Below, piece after piece: positions 1 through 11,648 of a stretch of 64,000 nucleotides of DNA. The notes beneath the pieces were generated by a model, which was given only the letters and a program-made list of their open reading frames with translations, had not been told where the DNA came from and made no database searches. This DNA is from Lepidostoma basale. Lineage: Eukaryota; Arthropoda; Insecta; Trichoptera; Lepidostomatidae. The DNA lies in contig JAHDVF020000890.1 of the NCBI GenBank assembly GCA_022606425.2, forward strand, positions 524,501-588,500. Direction: 5' to 3'. Position numbers and translations under genes: made by a program. How positions within the stretch are numbered: position 1 is the stretch's first letter; each line of letters begins with the position of its first letter.

Positions 1-678
1 ATTTCTTAAATATTTAACGAGGTAAAATTATCTTTATATGCTTCTGTTGACAAAATTTAAATATTTAAACAAACAAGTTTTTAATACATACGTACGTAGT
101 TATAAAATCACAATTTGAAAAAAGAACACAGAACGAACTGTAATAACAGTAATTTGAAGCCCATCTAATGACGTTCCCGGTCACTGGTAGCTGATGGTAG
201 ATACCGCCCGACTACATGATCGGTAATGGTATTAGAATCGTTAATTTTTTATAACTCCATGTTTGAATGGAGGAAGTTATCCGTCAAAAACAAATAACTG
301 AATTCGTAAAACTAGGTGGGCGCCTACTGTTTGTTAATGTATCCACACACACTCTTCTCAAAAAGAGGAAAAATCTTTTTTTTTTTTATGTTATAAAAAT
401 CTGTTTTTTTTCTATTTATTGTATATTCCCCATGTCATTAAATTTAGCAGGACCAAATATACTGAGAAAAACGTACGTTTTATGGAAGTTATATTATTAT
501 GTATGAACATTTGAAAATACCCTGGTATTTATAGGCGATTTAAAACATAAGTTTACCTCAAAATGGCTACGATATTATCCAAGTAAATAAACAAATTAAT
601 TATTTAACAAAACTCATTTTTATTACTAATATTATATTTAAAAAAATGCATATGGCGCCAGGTAGAATAATTTGGATA
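1..678. other. AT-rich unique DNA, no gene seen
   Basis: This is low-complexity AT-rich sequence. The one open frame over 60 codons (267-506, plus) is rich in Phe, Lys and Leu from T and A runs and shows no recognisable domain. I see no repeat shared with the rest of the window. Confidence 0.6.
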
Positions 679-679
679 A

Positions 680-810
680 TAATTAAATAAAACGATGTTT
701 TTTAATAACTACTTTCACTTTTTGTCTTTATTTCGACAGCGACCGGTTTCGCGAAGCTAGCTGGCCTTGACACCCCTGATCTGTGTGTAAATACATACAG
801 ATCAGGGGTG
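680..810 (-). repeat. HH-C element, single decayed arm plus hairpin
   Basis: The arm matches HH-C at 26.9 and 55.2 kb: an AAATAAAACGAT leader, ACTTTTTGTCTTTATTTCGAC, then the reverse of GAAACCGGTC at 741-750. The hammerhead-like stem II is damaged in this copy. Next to it lies a near-perfect hairpin with arms 771-789 and 792-810 (ACCCCTGATCTG...CAGATCAGGGGT). The second HH-C arm is missing, so the element is truncated or rearranged. Confidence 0.65.
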
Positions 811-2325
811 GTAAACAAGATTTTATACAAAAAATAATATTAAAATAATTATGTAAAATTTACTAAATTGAAATAATCATGTGATTATTTTTTTATAAGT
901 ACATTTGATGTACAGCAATATGTTATTATGAATTTTAAATATAATACTAATTTAGGTTGAACATTTTTAATTATCTTTTTTTGTACATTAAAATTTAGTA
1001 TTATGCGAAATATGTCATTTTCTATTTCTATATTTCATTCTTATAACAGGAAATAAAATAGATTATTATTGCGGTGTCAAAAATGTTATTTGAATCATCA
1101 TAAAATGCATGTTGTAGTTTTCTCTACAATCGATATTTCAAATAACGTTGCAGTGTTCGAATTTTGAGTAATTGATCATTACGCTCCTCCGAACCGACCA
1201 CACACGTCACTTAAACGCCGGTCTAAACGAAAACACAAAACCCAAGATTTAAAGAATCAAAACAGATTTTAGTTTACATTCGTGTAAATTTCCCCCTTTT
1301 TAAATATAAATATGCTACACATTAATGAAACGTTTTCAAAAACATCACTCTTGCATAGATTGTGAGTTAAACGGATATACATTTCAAACGATAACTTCCG
1401 TAGCATGTTTAACTGCACGATTGGATTGTTTGAACTCGTTTAACCACTCAGAAGTGTAAACCGATGACTTGTTGATGCAAAATATTATCATGGACCACCT
1501 AAGATGTAAAGAAATGCAAAATTAATTCCAAGAAGTGTGATACGGTGAAATATACAGTTTCTCATAATAGATTAATAAATAATGTTCATTCTGTTTCTTG
1601 ACAACTAGAATTTAAGATATTAAATGAAGTTTTATTGGAAAAACCCTTTTGGGTTATAAAATACAACGATATTTACATCTTACATGCTAATATTATATAT
1701 GATTTCAGAAGTTTATTTTAAAGTTATTATTTTGTAAGTCTTTTAGTTTCAATGGTAGGTTGTTGTATTGTCCTGTATTTGACCGTGCTTTTGGTGAGTG
1801 ATATCTGAGTTTTTTATTACTTTTTAGGTACTGTCTGTTATATCTTCCGTGATCACTCTGTATACTATTTTCAAGGTCTCAAATTTGTTCAGATCTGATA
1901 TGTCTAGTTGTTTTGTTTGTTTAAATACTTGTGTGATTTGGGTCAATTACTTAATGTTATAAGCTAGTTTTACAATTTTTTGTTGGCTTTGAAGTATGGA
2001 AATATCCGAATAAGTTTCCTAACCTAAAGTGGAACATATGTGTGAGTCGGTTTTGATGTAAGCTTCATACATGAGGATTTTCACTTTTTTGATATGTAAT
2101 CATCAATTTTGTGGAAGAGAGAGTGTAGTGATGCTAATGAGATAGTAGTTTGATATTTATTTCTTCTTAATATTTAAAAAGTCTAAGACCATTGATTTTT
2201 AAGTTTTAATACAATCCATTATGTGAAAATAAACAATACTTTCCATCCACTAACCCCTTATGCGCGGCTTGCTTCATTTTAGAAAAAAACGCGTTTGCGA
2301 CTATTGTATGAAAGTGTAGCAAAGA
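811..2325. other. AT-rich DNA, possible very old retroelement trace
   Basis: No gene is supported. On the minus strand around 1740-2160 a readable stretch includes RYNRQYLKSNKK and RYHSPKARS, which has the feel of a retrotransposon ORF end but is interrupted by stops and not assignable. A TTAA-type repeat end similar to family F (CCCCTTATGCGCGGC) occurs near 2253. Confidence 0.35.
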
Positions 2326-2329
2326 ACTG

Positions 2330-2680
2330 TGAATAGAAGGATAAACATATAATAGAATAAATGCAGTTTATCTCATATCTCTTAGACGAATGTGTACTAA
2401 ATATGTATAAGATGAAATGTCAAATACAAATGTAAGAAATGAATGCAGGGCGAATTAAAGTGTTATGAACAAAATAATGAAAGGATAATTAAAATGATCT
2501 GGACACATGGAAAGAATGAATGAAGAAAGAAATAGAGAAAGACCTAGGAAAACGTGGCACGATCAAACCAATAAAATATGAAATATCGGCCACGTGAGGA
2601 GTCGGAGAAATCGACATGCGTGCATGACACAATGTATCAATGTTGAGGAATCGAGAAGTTCATTATTTCTGCCTACGTTC
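2330..2680 (+). mobile_element. T1 non-LTR retrotransposon 3' tail, decayed
   Basis: The T1 landmarks are in order: remnants of MRSLRRMCGK, then the LRWFGHMERMNEER segment (2490-2530), the RPRKTWHDQ segment (2540-2570), the ATCGGCCACGTGAGGAGTCG motif, and the start of the CATTATTTCTGCCTAC tail. This is the C-terminal end of an endonuclease-RT polyprotein. Frameshifts and stops make it a fossil, and it breaks off before the GGGGAGACGGCGTGATGG tail. Confidence 0.75.
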
Positions 2681-4426
2681 GCAAGTTAGTTACGAATGTA
2701 TTAATATTTTTAATAATTTTGCAAAAATGGGTGATGCAAATTTTCTCCATTAGGGATGTAGTACCAATTCTAAAGCAGTGTATTATCTCAGCTGGCTGTA
2801 CAACTGATCCGAGCCCCTTTCGCCGCAGACCTGACATTTCCCTTTGAATACATTTGCACTTGAATTTCAAATGAACTGTAATTCCACGACTAATGTTGTA
2901 TCTCTCGTCTCCATCTTGCCACCCTCTCTTATAGTTGAGATTATTTTCCAAATCTGAATTTCTCGGAACGCGTCTTCTGAGAATATTTATCCAGTAAATT
3001 TTATCAAAAAATCTTTTAAAAAAACACGACAGGAATACATCTAACAGCTCTTATCTCGAGACTTTTTAAGCCCTTGGACTTTGAAGAAGGAATCTTTAAA
3101 AATTGGTAAATATCCTTTTTTGTCAATTTGTATACTCGTACGTACGAAAATGTCAGTGAGTCAACGGAAAAATAAATCATTGGTAGAACAAATTAATGCT
3201 GTCGTGTAGAATTTGTTATTTGAGTGTGTGTTTTCTAATTTCGAGTATAACAACAACAAACCATCCAAAATTCAGAGAGAATGATTGCAGTGTCAACTTA
3301 TTATATATGATAATATACATAATATACATTTGTGACAACTACAAGTATTTTGGAGACATCGATGTTTTCCACTTGAACGAACGAAACTTCAAAAAAGCGA
3401 TAGGAGCAACCTTTCGGCGTGGATGAGACCATAATGTTACATGATTTTATAATATGTTACTTTTATTTTTACTTTTATTTATAATTTTTATTATGTTATT
3501 ATTTCTACTACTATTATTATGTTTAACTCTCAATCATTTTGTTTGACCGTATTTTGCCTTAGCTTAAATTCAATTAATTGTATTTGTGGTAGCATGTAAT
3601 TGGCTTTATTTTTTATTTTTTTCTTAATGTTTCTTAATTAATATATTGATATCGCTGTATGCTGCCCTTACTGAATAAATAAATAAATAAGTAAATAAAA
3701 CACTGTTTTTTTTCATTCGAAACGATCAATCGAGCCCCGTTACATGCCAAAGTTTCGCTTTGATAACCACGGACATTCCTGCTAGCAGCGAGGCAGACAA
3801 CTAAATTGATAAGCAAGTGAGAGACAAATCCGTTTCGAAACAGGCGAGAACAAAGCACTAGGTTATCAGTACAAGCCAGGCTGTATGTGTGGTGGGCAGA
3901 TTCCGACAGACAATGGCATTTTCAAAATATCTATAGCAAGTAACTGTACCAGAAATATCAGTTTAGGAACATGTTTTGCAAAATAATCAATTATTAAAAA
4001 CAATATCTAGTGTTTTTGTCTGCGTATACCGTACAGAATACTAAAGGTGTGGCATAAAACTCAAAGTAAAATTATGAACTTTGTAAATATTCAAATAATG
4101 TACTTTATTAAAAACGTATGTATTAACTTTGATTTAACATGTTTTATTCTAATCATTACGACAGCTCGTTGCCATCATCTGATGTTATGGCAAAAAAATA
4201 AGGAAAACGTAGAAATATAATTTTCAAATGTTTTTTTTTTCAAATGCATTTTTTTTTTTTATTCACTGGTATATAATTGAAACCACAACTGATAATGCCT
4301 TAGAAAGGCGGAATGTGTTAAGATTCCTTAAAAATGATGAAACATTTAAGTGATTTGAGGAGAGTTTTTAATCAATTAATAAACCAAACAACTTGAAAAA
4401 AAATTGTAGTACTTGGACTTGGACTT
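2681..4426. other. Unique DNA with no supported gene
   Basis: Open frames at 2673-2951 (minus), 3196-3426 (plus) and 3634-3858 (minus) have no recognisable domain and contain the simple-sequence bias of the region. A short TAAATAAATAAATAAG run lies near 3674. Two worn hammerhead-like traces occur: an HH-B trace (minus, about 4155-4195) and an HH-A trace with CTGATAA at 4289-4295 followed by a GCCTT/AAGGC stem and GGAAT. Confidence 0.5.
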
Positions 4427-5135
4427 GGATCTTCTGGCTTACAGGGGTTCAGCTCATGTGGCTTTTCCTCTTACGTCTGATGGGAGCATTGTTGGAAGGT
4501 GATTTAGTGGGTTGTTAGATTATGCGGGGGCATAATTTGTGGGGCCCGGAGTGTTCCTCTGAAGGAGGATCGATTTTGGGCGCTTGTGGCGGCTGGAGGT
4601 GTTTGGGTCATAATTTGAGAGGTATTTTATTGTGGGGTTAGGATGTGAAGGTTGTCCTTTGTAAAAACGTTCGGCAAGTTTCAGAATGAATTCATCTATC
4701 ATCGGGATTCCCGATTCTAGGTGCAGTTATGTGATCCTGGTCCATGAAGGCGCACCAAGCGATTAACGGATAGCCTTATTTTGCAGGATTTGGAGTTTTT
4801 GTATGTGACTCGAAGCTGCATAGTCCCAGATTGGGGCTGCGTAAGTGAAGATCGGTTTATTATTTCTAGCTAACATTAGGTAGAAGGCTGAGATTTCTCT
4901 TGACGCGGCTTTGACTTTATTTGTAATGTGTGGCCTCCATGTCAGCTTAGAATCCAAGGTAACCCCAAGGTATTTGATTGTTTTGGTCTAAGAAACGTCT
5001 TGGCCGAACATTTTTATGTTGGGAATGTTTGGAGGAATGTGTATTTTACTGAAAGGGTCGCTGCGCTTTTACTCGGGTTTGATGGTAATGTGCGAGTTTC
5101 TGCACCACACCTCTAACACATCGGCCTGTAAAATT
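4427..5135 (-). pseudogene. J1 Jockey-like retrotransposon ORF2, C-terminal remnant
   Basis: Read on the minus strand this is the RT thumb and C-terminal region of a Jockey-type non-LTR element. It runs from NPSKSAATLF remnants through KYLGVTLDSKLTWRPH, then KVKAASREIS, FTYAAPIWDYAASSH and QKLQILQNKAIR, and on into the MIDEFILKLAERFY segment (4520-4702). It parallels the copy at 42518-43324 but continues further 3'. About 15 residues between LARN and PIFTYAAP are missing in frame, and there are stops and a frameshift. The 3' end reads CCAAGTCCAAGTCC-like on the minus strand. It is a dead 5'-truncated copy. Confidence 0.85.
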
Positions 5136-5625
5136 CATGAATACTCTACTAGAAATTTATTCAAATACTTGAACTTAATTTAAGTCTATCATATTAAAAT
5201 GCCTATGAGGACATTCGTCTATAATGATTATTGATCAATAAATCATAATTCCTTTACTAGGAGCTATTTTTAAGTGACGTTTCACAGACGACTGGCACTC
5301 ATGTCCAATTAAGGAGTGTTAAAGTATACCTATTATTCAACTGATTGAAAACTAGCATGAATCATAAGAAAGATAAGAGTAATCGAACATTTGACACACA
5401 TATGTCAGTAGCATATATTTTATGGGTTGTTATTTTAAATGAGATAAACTTCATAAATACTTGGTTGTAAAAACAATATAGTATAGAGTAAAAGATGCGT
5501 ACAAGAAATATCTCTCACCTAATAAAAAAAAGGGTAGAAAAACATTAAATTATACCATGGTTTCATGAGGTCTATAAGTGAATTTGTCTATTCGTATTTC
5601 ATGCATAAAACATAAAAGTAACTTT
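5136..5625. other. AT-rich DNA, nothing recognised
   Basis: No repeat or coding signature was found. Confidence 0.5.
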
Positions 5626-5627
5626 GG

Positions 5628-6145
5628 ATGCAACTTAGAGACTCGACATACTCGCAATTATTGAGCCTACAATATATAAATATATATATTCTTGTACCGA
5701 CCCTTATGTATGAAAGCGAAGCGTGGAACTGGCAAAAGAAGAATGAAAGTAGAATAAATTCAGTAGAAATGAGATCTCTTGGACGAATGTGTGGAAAATC
5801 TCTGTATGATAGTGTCGGATGAAAATATAAAAAGTGAATACGGTGCAAAAGATAGTATTATGAACAAATTAATGAAAGGATTATTGAGATGGTTTGGACA
5901 CATGGAAAGAATGAATGAAGAAAGGATGGTAAAAAAGTATATGTTAACGATGTAAATGGAACAAGAAATAGACCGAAGAAAACGTGGCACGATCAAAAAA
6001 ATCAATTATTGAATTTCGGCCACGCGAGGAGTCGGAGAAATCGACGTGCGTGCATGACACGATGTATGAATGTCGAAGAATCGAGAGAAGTATGTCAGGA
6101 ATAGAAAAGTGCGGCAGTCCATTTTTTCTGAAGTTTCATTATTTA
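5628..6145 (+). pseudogene. T1 non-LTR retrotransposon C-terminal region
   Basis: This is one of the longest T1 copies. Translated in pieces it gives ILVPTLMYESEAWNWQKKN, SRINSVEMRSLGRMCGKSLY, then (frameshifted) NKLMKGLLRWFGHMERMNEE, RMVKKYMLTM, NRPKKTWHDQKN, and the cysteine-bearing ACMTRCMNVEESREVCQE. The order matches the C-terminal end of insect endonuclease-RT proteins downstream of the RT fingers and palm. At least two frameshifts separate the pieces. The tail motif stops at GTGCGGCAGTCCATTTTTTCTG without a GTTA repeat. Confidence 0.85.
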
Positions 6146-7020
6146 CGAAGTGATGGTTAGATAGTTTATTCATCCACAAATAAAACAATATGTACAATTT
6201 AACTTGAATTTAACGAAAATAATGAAAACCGTCAAAACTTTAAGGGGTTATAACACAAATGACGTCATAGCAGTGTGAAAACAAATGGAAACACTATCAG
6301 CAAATAAAGGTAATCACCAGAATCAAATATTCAACAATGGGAACATATTCCGTGTTTCCTTTAAATGGCTATAATTTTGTATCGCCCATACGATATAAGC
6401 AGCTAACAATTTATTCAGTAAACAAAATATTACAGCAATGGTAACGGTTTTTGTCGGTCCGTAAACCCGCTGGCCAAGTATATCGGTTGGCCATTTACTG
6501 CCCCCTTAATTGCGACCTTTAAGAGGAAAAATCAACAAAAGGGCACATGTCACGTATACACAGCGTTTTATCGGTCACACGATTGAAATGGCACATTCCG
6601 CGCCGAACGACTCTGTACACAAAAGTTTACAAATTTAATTTACCTATAAAACGTCTTATCGATGGAAGATCATTTTGTATTCCATACATACAAAAGTGGT
6701 TAGTGTAAATCCTAATTCTAAGCACGGCATTACTATCAAAAAGAGAAAAAAATGCTGTTTTATTTACTAATACAAAATCGTTTTATTGTATAAATACACA
6801 GCGAATTAAATTATTGCCCTGTATCCCTTATAAAAATTACCTCTACCCCTGGAAGACTGTCTGCACCACGTTTTATTATGTATATAAGTAACGACATTAT
6901 ACCATACTATCGTTTAAAATTGTACACCAAAGAAGGATGAAAAATATCCAAAACATGTCTATGAAGATTATGTGTTGTAAAAACAACGTTTTAGAAAAAA
7001 AAATATACCAGTATACTTTT
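6146..7020. other. Unique DNA, with one hammerhead-like fossil
   Basis: No gene was seen. At 6927-6959 (plus) there is a worn relative of the HH-E core: CCAAAGA, one extra A, GGAT/ATCC stem II, then AAAAC and ATGTC. The stem is intact but C3-U4-G5 and the G of GAAA are lost, so it should not be active. The sequence 7024-7040 begins the next repeat. Confidence 0.5.
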
Positions 7021-7021
7021 G

Positions 7022-7328
7022 TAAAACTAACTAACTAACTAACCATCACGCCGTCTCACACTTTTCAAACTGCTACAATTTTCTCTACTGACATATTTCT
7101 CTCGATTCCTCAACATTCATACATCGTGTCATGCACGCGCGTCGATTTCTCTGACTCCTCACATGGCCAACATTCAATATTTATGATCATGCCACGTTTT
7201 CCTCGGTCTTCCTCTATTTCTGGTTCCATTTACATCATTAACATATCATTTTTTTACCATTATTTCTTCATTCATTCTTTCCATATGTCCAAACCATCTT
7301 AATGATGCTTTCATTACTTTTGTATTAT
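7022..7328 (-). mobile_element. T1 retrotransposon 3' end with (GTTA)n tail
   Basis: On the minus strand the element ends in GACGGCGTGATGG followed by four GTTA units (CTAACTAACTAACTAACC on plus). Upstream on minus are the CGCGCGTGCATGACACGATG segment, the CCGAGGAAAACGTGGCATGATC (RPRKTWHDQ) coding stretch and the WFGHMER stretch. It is a 5'-truncated copy. Confidence 0.85.
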
Positions 7329-7399
7329 TTTACAAATAATAAATTACACGTATTTTATCGTTTGAACGCAATTACTGTGAAAACTGTGTTTTTAGCTAT

Positions 7400-7545
7400 A
7401 TTATTGATTCTCGTGACAAGTGATAGGTAGTTAATGTATCTCCATTTTATTGTCACGTGAATTCTACACCCGACCAAAGACAGTGTGACAATCACACAGC
7501 CATCATCGGGTATTGAACCCGAATTACGTTTTCAAACACGAATTT
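7400..7545 (-). mobile_element. tRNA-derived SINE (family S1), truncated
   Basis: The minus strand carries a B-box-like GGTTCAATACC (7508-7519). It continues into the shared S1 body: GTGTGATTGTCACACTGTC, TTTGGTC, TGTAGAATTCACGTGA, and ATAAAATGG(A/C)GATA. The A-box region has decayed. Better copies are at 46372 and 11278. Confidence 0.7.
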
Positions 7546-7574
7546 GAATTTATCAACATTAGTTAAATATTACC

Positions 7575-7975
7575 TGCGTAAGGCCTATACTGACATATAG
7601 CATTGAGACCAGAGCTGACACCACAAGAACGAAGGCTTAAGTACGGGTGGCAGAAATGAGGACGCTGAGGATGATAGCAGGAAGGACTATTCGCGATAGG
7701 GTGACGAACACGGCCATCCGCGAGATCTGCAAGGTGGAGGATGTCGTGAGATGGGGCAGACAACGCAGAAGATACTGGAATGCGCACGTGCAGAGGATGG
7801 ATCCCCCCAGAATCCCACACGTTGTGACGCATCAGATTCCTGCCGGCTGCCGTCCCCCTGGAAGACCGCCGAAGAGATGGAGAGAAAGCTGGGAGTCAAG
7901 CTCCCAAGAGAGGCCATCCTGATTTCAGGAACAGACCAAAGGTCTATACGGAGAAGAAGAAGACGAAGAATTTAA
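7575..7975 (+). pseudogene. T2 non-LTR retrotransposon C-terminal tail
   Basis: An open stretch at 7647-7922 encodes MAEMRTLRMIAGRTIRDRV, TAIREICKVEDVVRWGRQRR, YWNAHVQRMDPPRIPHV and GRPPKRWRESWE. This is the family-typical end of an RT polyprotein (the segment after the YGAET motif, here TYSIETRAD upstream with one frameshift). It ends in a GAAGAAGAAGACGAAGAA simple repeat, which seems to be the 3' tail of T2 and T3. Similar copies lie at 15110, 28010 and 33960. It is truncated and non-functional. Confidence 0.85.
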
Positions 7976-8140
7976 ATATTGTCTCTTGAACAATGATGTA
8001 GAAATACACATTAAATAATTAATAAGAAAGAAAACGTCTGTTTTCTAGAAGTATTATTATATTTTATGTAAGTTACGTGTTTTGCCTGTCTAATGAATTA
8101 TCAAGGCAAACAATAAACAGACGCTTTCATTCGTGTAAGT
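7976..8140. repeat. HH-A palindromic element, worn
   Basis: It carries HH-A hallmarks: GTCTCTTGAACAATGATGTA, GAAAACGTCTGTTTTCTAGAAG, TTATTATATTTTATGTAAG, and the inner GTTTTGCCTGTCTAATG with a short partner arm CAAGGCAAAC and AACAGACGCTTTCATTCG. The hammerhead-like core is lost. Confidence 0.7.
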
Positions 8141-8738
8141 AAACATTAGTTGGGTTATAAATTTAATTAAAATTTGAATTAACAAACAATCAAAAATGTT
8201 ATGGGAATGATATACGCGGAATATTTGAAAAATATGGTCCAGGTTCGATATCCAGATTTAATTTGCTAATGCGAATATGTGATCTCAGTAATTCAAGATT
8301 AATTTCGTTCTTTGACTCAAATCTAGGTCCTAATCTGAATTAATGCCGAGCCACCCGACCCAATTGAGACATATTATACAAACCTGTATCCTAAAGATTT
8401 CAAATATCCTATTAGCTAATGAAAATCAAGATGTTCCGGCCCTTTAACGCGTTTGCACTCACGCTTATTGTAGACAAAACAAAGTTCTAAAGAACTACTT
8501 CAAAATTTCATAAAAAGTTACAGTGTCGAAACCGATAAACAAAATGTAACAGTAATTACATCAAAATCACATATGACTGAAAAACTAAGGAAACTTTAAT
8601 AATGTTGTTTCTATTTAAGCATTAAACTAAATACCTAATAAATACTACCCATTAAAACAATGAAGATAATGTAAATTTGTGTTATTTGTTGTTTCTATGT
8701 AAAAATTATGTAAAAATCCATAGTAAATATTTAGTGCT
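8141..8738. other. Unique AT-rich DNA, nothing recognised
   Basis: No coding or repeat signature is visible apart from ordinary AT-rich sequence. Confidence 0.5.
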
Positions 8739-8870
8739 AATGAAAACGTCTGTTTTCTTTAAGTTTTGTTTTATGGGAATGCCATGTTTCGCCTTTCTAA
8801 GACATTATCAAATGTTTTAGAAAGGCGAAACATGTCATTTCCATAAAACGTAATATAATAATCACAGATC
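8739..8870. repeat. HH-A palindromic element, inverted arms
   Basis: Two arms are present: TTATGGGAATGCCATGTTTCGCCT on the left and its near reverse complement AGGCGAAACATGTCATTTCCAT on the right. The minus-strand arm (8781-8811) reads TTGATAA, one T, a short GTCTT..AGGC stem, then GAAACATGGC. The right arm has lost the TGATAA box. Only the left GAAAACGTCTGTTTTC flank is kept. Confidence 0.75.
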
Positions 8871-9689
8871 TTGTACGACGATAGAATATACAAAAAAATG
8901 CTTAAAATTACTTTTAAAAGAAAGTACTGAGATCTTTCTTAAAAATACACTTTAAAACATTGCATGATTGCATATCAAATCTTCAATGTAAAGCGGATGA
9001 AAACTATAAGTATAAAATAATAATAAAAAACAATTACAAAATGATTTACAGGTACAAGCATAAAAAAAGGTTAAGAAAGTATATTTGAACGTTGTGGATG
9101 TAGCAAAAAATCGATGATTATTAAATAAATTGACTCAGATACGAAAATTCAGAAGTATTGACACTTTAAACGCTTCAAGATAAAATGGTACGATTCATCA
9201 TCTTCGTTTACCCCAACGAGGAAAAATGCGTTTTAATAGTTGTCAACAAAACAAATACACAAATTAAAGATGCTTTTGTTTGATGCTAGAAATATTTACA
9301 CACAACATAGAACAAGAGAGATTTTATAGAATAGCTCTACTAGCGGTAGCAGCACATAAGACATTATTACGTCATATAAGAAACTCCCAAGCAGCCCGCA
9401 TACACAATACAGACATCTAATGGAACCGAACTAAATTTATTAGGACGTAAAGTGGTGATGTTGTGCCCCCCCACCGAGTTATAATTATTTATACACACTT
9501 GAATAAACTTACAAAAGGCATGAACCAATATATCATTCAAAGAAATCATTAATATTTGACTCTTAAAGGGTGATGGATTGGACAATTTTTTTTAACGATT
9601 TTTGTCTTTTTATTCTGCCATCGCAAAAAGCACAAAGTAAACTTTTTCTTAGAGTGTATATTTCGTAAATGAGAACTTCACTTAAATTA
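8871..9689. other. Unique AT-rich DNA, nothing recognised
   Basis: The open frame 9367-9585 (minus) has no recognisable domain. A GTGCCCCCCCACCGAG patch near 9464 is the only GC-rich point. Confidence 0.5.
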
Positions 9690-9785
9690 GAACCAAAGAC
9701 AGGGTGACAAACACACTGCCGTCACCGAGAATTGAACCTGGGATTTTCGGTATGGCTGTCAGAGCTCTTACCACTCTGCCACGAA
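9690..9785 (-). mobile_element. tRNA-derived SINE S1, 5' part
   Basis: On the minus strand an A-box TGGCAGAGTGG (9771-9781) is followed by a B-box GGTTCAATTC (9729-9738) and then the S1 body start (GTGTTTGTCACCCTGTCTTTGG). The box order and roughly 45-base spacing fit a tRNA-derived pol III promoter. Confidence 0.75.
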
Positions 9786-9854
9786 GGATACAATTCATTC
9801 TGTTTATTCAGAAAAATCGGAATAAACGGAATGAATGTAATATTAAAAGTATTA

Positions 9855-10015
9855 TTTATAAATTAAGACACTGTTTTTCACACTTTTGAGTTTATTTTTC
9901 TCGTCATGATTCGAAGGCTTTACAACTTTATCATTGCATCAAGCATTCGAAGCATGTCGAGAAAAATAAACTCAAAAGTGGAAAAAACAGTGTTTTAATT
10001 TATTTAAAAAAAATA
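9855..10015. repeat. HH-D palindromic element, hammerhead-like remnants
   Basis: The inverted arms are ACACTTTTGAGTTTATTTTTCTCG with its partner CGAGAAAAATAAACTCAAAAG, ending in AACACTGTTTTT-type flanks. The inner ends carry TTCGAATCATGACG (minus) and TTCGAAGCATGTCGAG (plus), a worn GAAACATGTC. The CTGANGA box cannot be aligned well. Related copies lie at 18630, 48760 and 49160. Confidence 0.65.
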
Positions 10016-10684
10016 CTGTTTTCTCTTTAATACAATGCGAAAATACAAAAAAATTCACTGTGTTAATTTTGAAAAATACTACAGTGAAATAAAAAACTAC
10101 GCTTTTAATTATGAAGTAATAAAAAAATCACTATTCACGTCTACAAAAATAGACGTCCTATTTAATATATTTATTTATATTGTGATAAAATCAAATGAAT
10201 TAGAATCCCTAGTTTGAAGTTTATGTTTAATTATCTTATTTCACGTCAAAACGTTATTATCAAAAGTGGTTGAATCAAAACACAGGTTAGGCGAAATAAT
10301 TTTAATATTCAATATCTTTTGGTTTAGAATCAAAGGATGAACAATTTCGATAAATGTTCTTAGAATTATGTTATTACTATATAATTAAAGCAAAATACAA
10401 TTATTAAGAACACATTTTGTTAACGTTACGATGTTAATAAAAAAATAAAAAAATTGTTGCTCTACAATTTATAACTTTTACTACCTACCGGTGTCGACAC
10501 TATCCGTATATTTTTTATTATCCGTTATTTTCGCGCTATGTTAAAAAAATGTGTGTTATATTTATTTTGTAATGGGGAAATCAAAACTAGAGATTGCAAA
10601 AATAAGGGCTTGAAACCGGTGACCCCGGTGATCAAAGGATCACAGCTTTTTTCTTTTACTTATTGTTATGTTTTATGCAAAAAT
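10016..10684. other. Unique AT-rich DNA, nothing recognised
   Basis: The small open frame at 10035-10217 is Lys/Asn/Ile-rich, as expected from composition. A sequence TGAAACCGGTGAC near 10613 resembles a hammerhead stem III but has G at the cleavage position and no partner motifs. Confidence 0.5.
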
Positions 10685-11270
10685 CTTAGTAGATTCAGTG
10701 CGATGTAGGTACTAATGGTTGTTCAATATATACGTATAAAAGAACTAGAAAGAATAAGCTGGTACCAAGATAAACGATATATATCCGTCAGCAGTTTGCT
10801 GTATGCAGACGATGCTGTTTTATTCACTGACAATATGAAAGATCTGCAAGTCTTAGTATCAAGAATGTACGAAGTTTGCAATAAAAGGACCTTGTGATGG
10901 ATGTGTCTAATTGTAAGACTAATGCTATGATTTGAGAAGGAAGTGGAAGCGGCGATAAACTGAAGCGAGTTTTCAAGTTTATCTATGAGGGAAGCTTGTT
11001 CATAAGAGAAAAATTAAGAAAGACATCAAAATAAGGATCGGTGTTAAGTACAAAATATAATCATCAATATATCAACTGAAGCAAGTATTGTAGTACATAA
11101 TGGATTTCTAGTATTAATCCTTATGTATGGAAGTAAAGCTTGGAAATGCCAGAAGAAATCAAGTAGGATAAATGCTGTAGAAATGAGATCGCTTAGAAGA
11201 ATGTGCGGAAAAACAATGTATTATATGATTGAATACCAAACGAAAAAATAAGAAAGGAATTTATAACAGA
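10685..11270 (+). pseudogene. T1-type reverse transcriptase fragment with YADD box
   Basis: This is the only T1 copy here that reaches the RT palm. The segment SSLLYADDAVLFTDNMKDLQ (10785-10845) contains the RT motif C. It is followed after stops by KFIYEGSLFI and KLRKTSKIRIGVKYK, then LMYGSKAWKCQKK and INAVEMRSLRRMCGKTMYY (to about 11225). The order (YADD, thumb, YGSxAW, MRSLRRMCGK) links the tail family seen elsewhere to a real RT. Several stops and frameshifts make it a fossil. It is followed directly by a SINE. Confidence 0.85.
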
Positions 11271-11277
11271 TGAATAA

Positions 11278-11460
11278 CGATCTTCGAAGGACAGTGGCAA
11301 GTCGACTGCCACACCGAAGACCCCAGGTTCGATTCAGGGCGATATGGCGGTGTGATTGTCACACTATCTTTGGTCTGGTGTAGAATTCACATTACCTACA
11401 ATAAAATGGCGATAGATTAGCTACCTTTCACATGTCACAATCAACATAATAAATTAAATT
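11278..11460 (+). mobile_element. tRNA-derived SINE S1
   Basis: The tRNA-like head has a weak A-box (ACAGTGGCAAG) and a good B-box GGTTCGATTCA (11326-11336). The S1 body follows: GGTGTGATTGTCACACTATC, TTTGGTCTGGTGTAGAATTC, AATAAAATGGCGATAG and TTTCACATGTCACAATC. It agrees with the copy at 46372 over most of its length. Confidence 0.8.
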
Positions 11461-11592
11461 TTAGTGACAATTAAGTGACATTCTAGATACTTCTCTCCCT
11501 TAACACTTCATAAGGAGGGTAAGAGAAATGCAAATGAATAAATATATATTTTTTTTTTAAAAGAATATATTACTTGGTGGTTTGACATATTT

Positions 11593-11648
11593 AAAATTAG
11601 AATTAAACACTTTTATTCAACGTTTTAAAAGTGTTTAATTCTAATTTT
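11593..11648. repeat. Perfect 22-bp inverted repeat
   Basis: Arms 11593-11614 and 11627-11648 are exact reverse complements (AAAATTAGAATTAAACAC... and back), with a 12-base loop. The element is not seen elsewhere in the window. It could be a hairpin terminator-like or cruciform sequence, or a remnant MITE. Confidence 0.8.

Noticed and set aside
4155..4195. Minus-strand AGATGATGGCAACGAGCTGTCG resembling an HH-B hammerhead
   Set aside because: The GAAA strand of stem II is missing, so no junction can form. Kept only as a trace.
10605..10625. TTGAAACCGGTGACC resembling GAAAC plus stem III
   Set aside because: Cleavage position would be G, and no CTGANGA or stem II precedes it. The similar TTTGAAACCGGTGG near 25202 fails for the same reasons.
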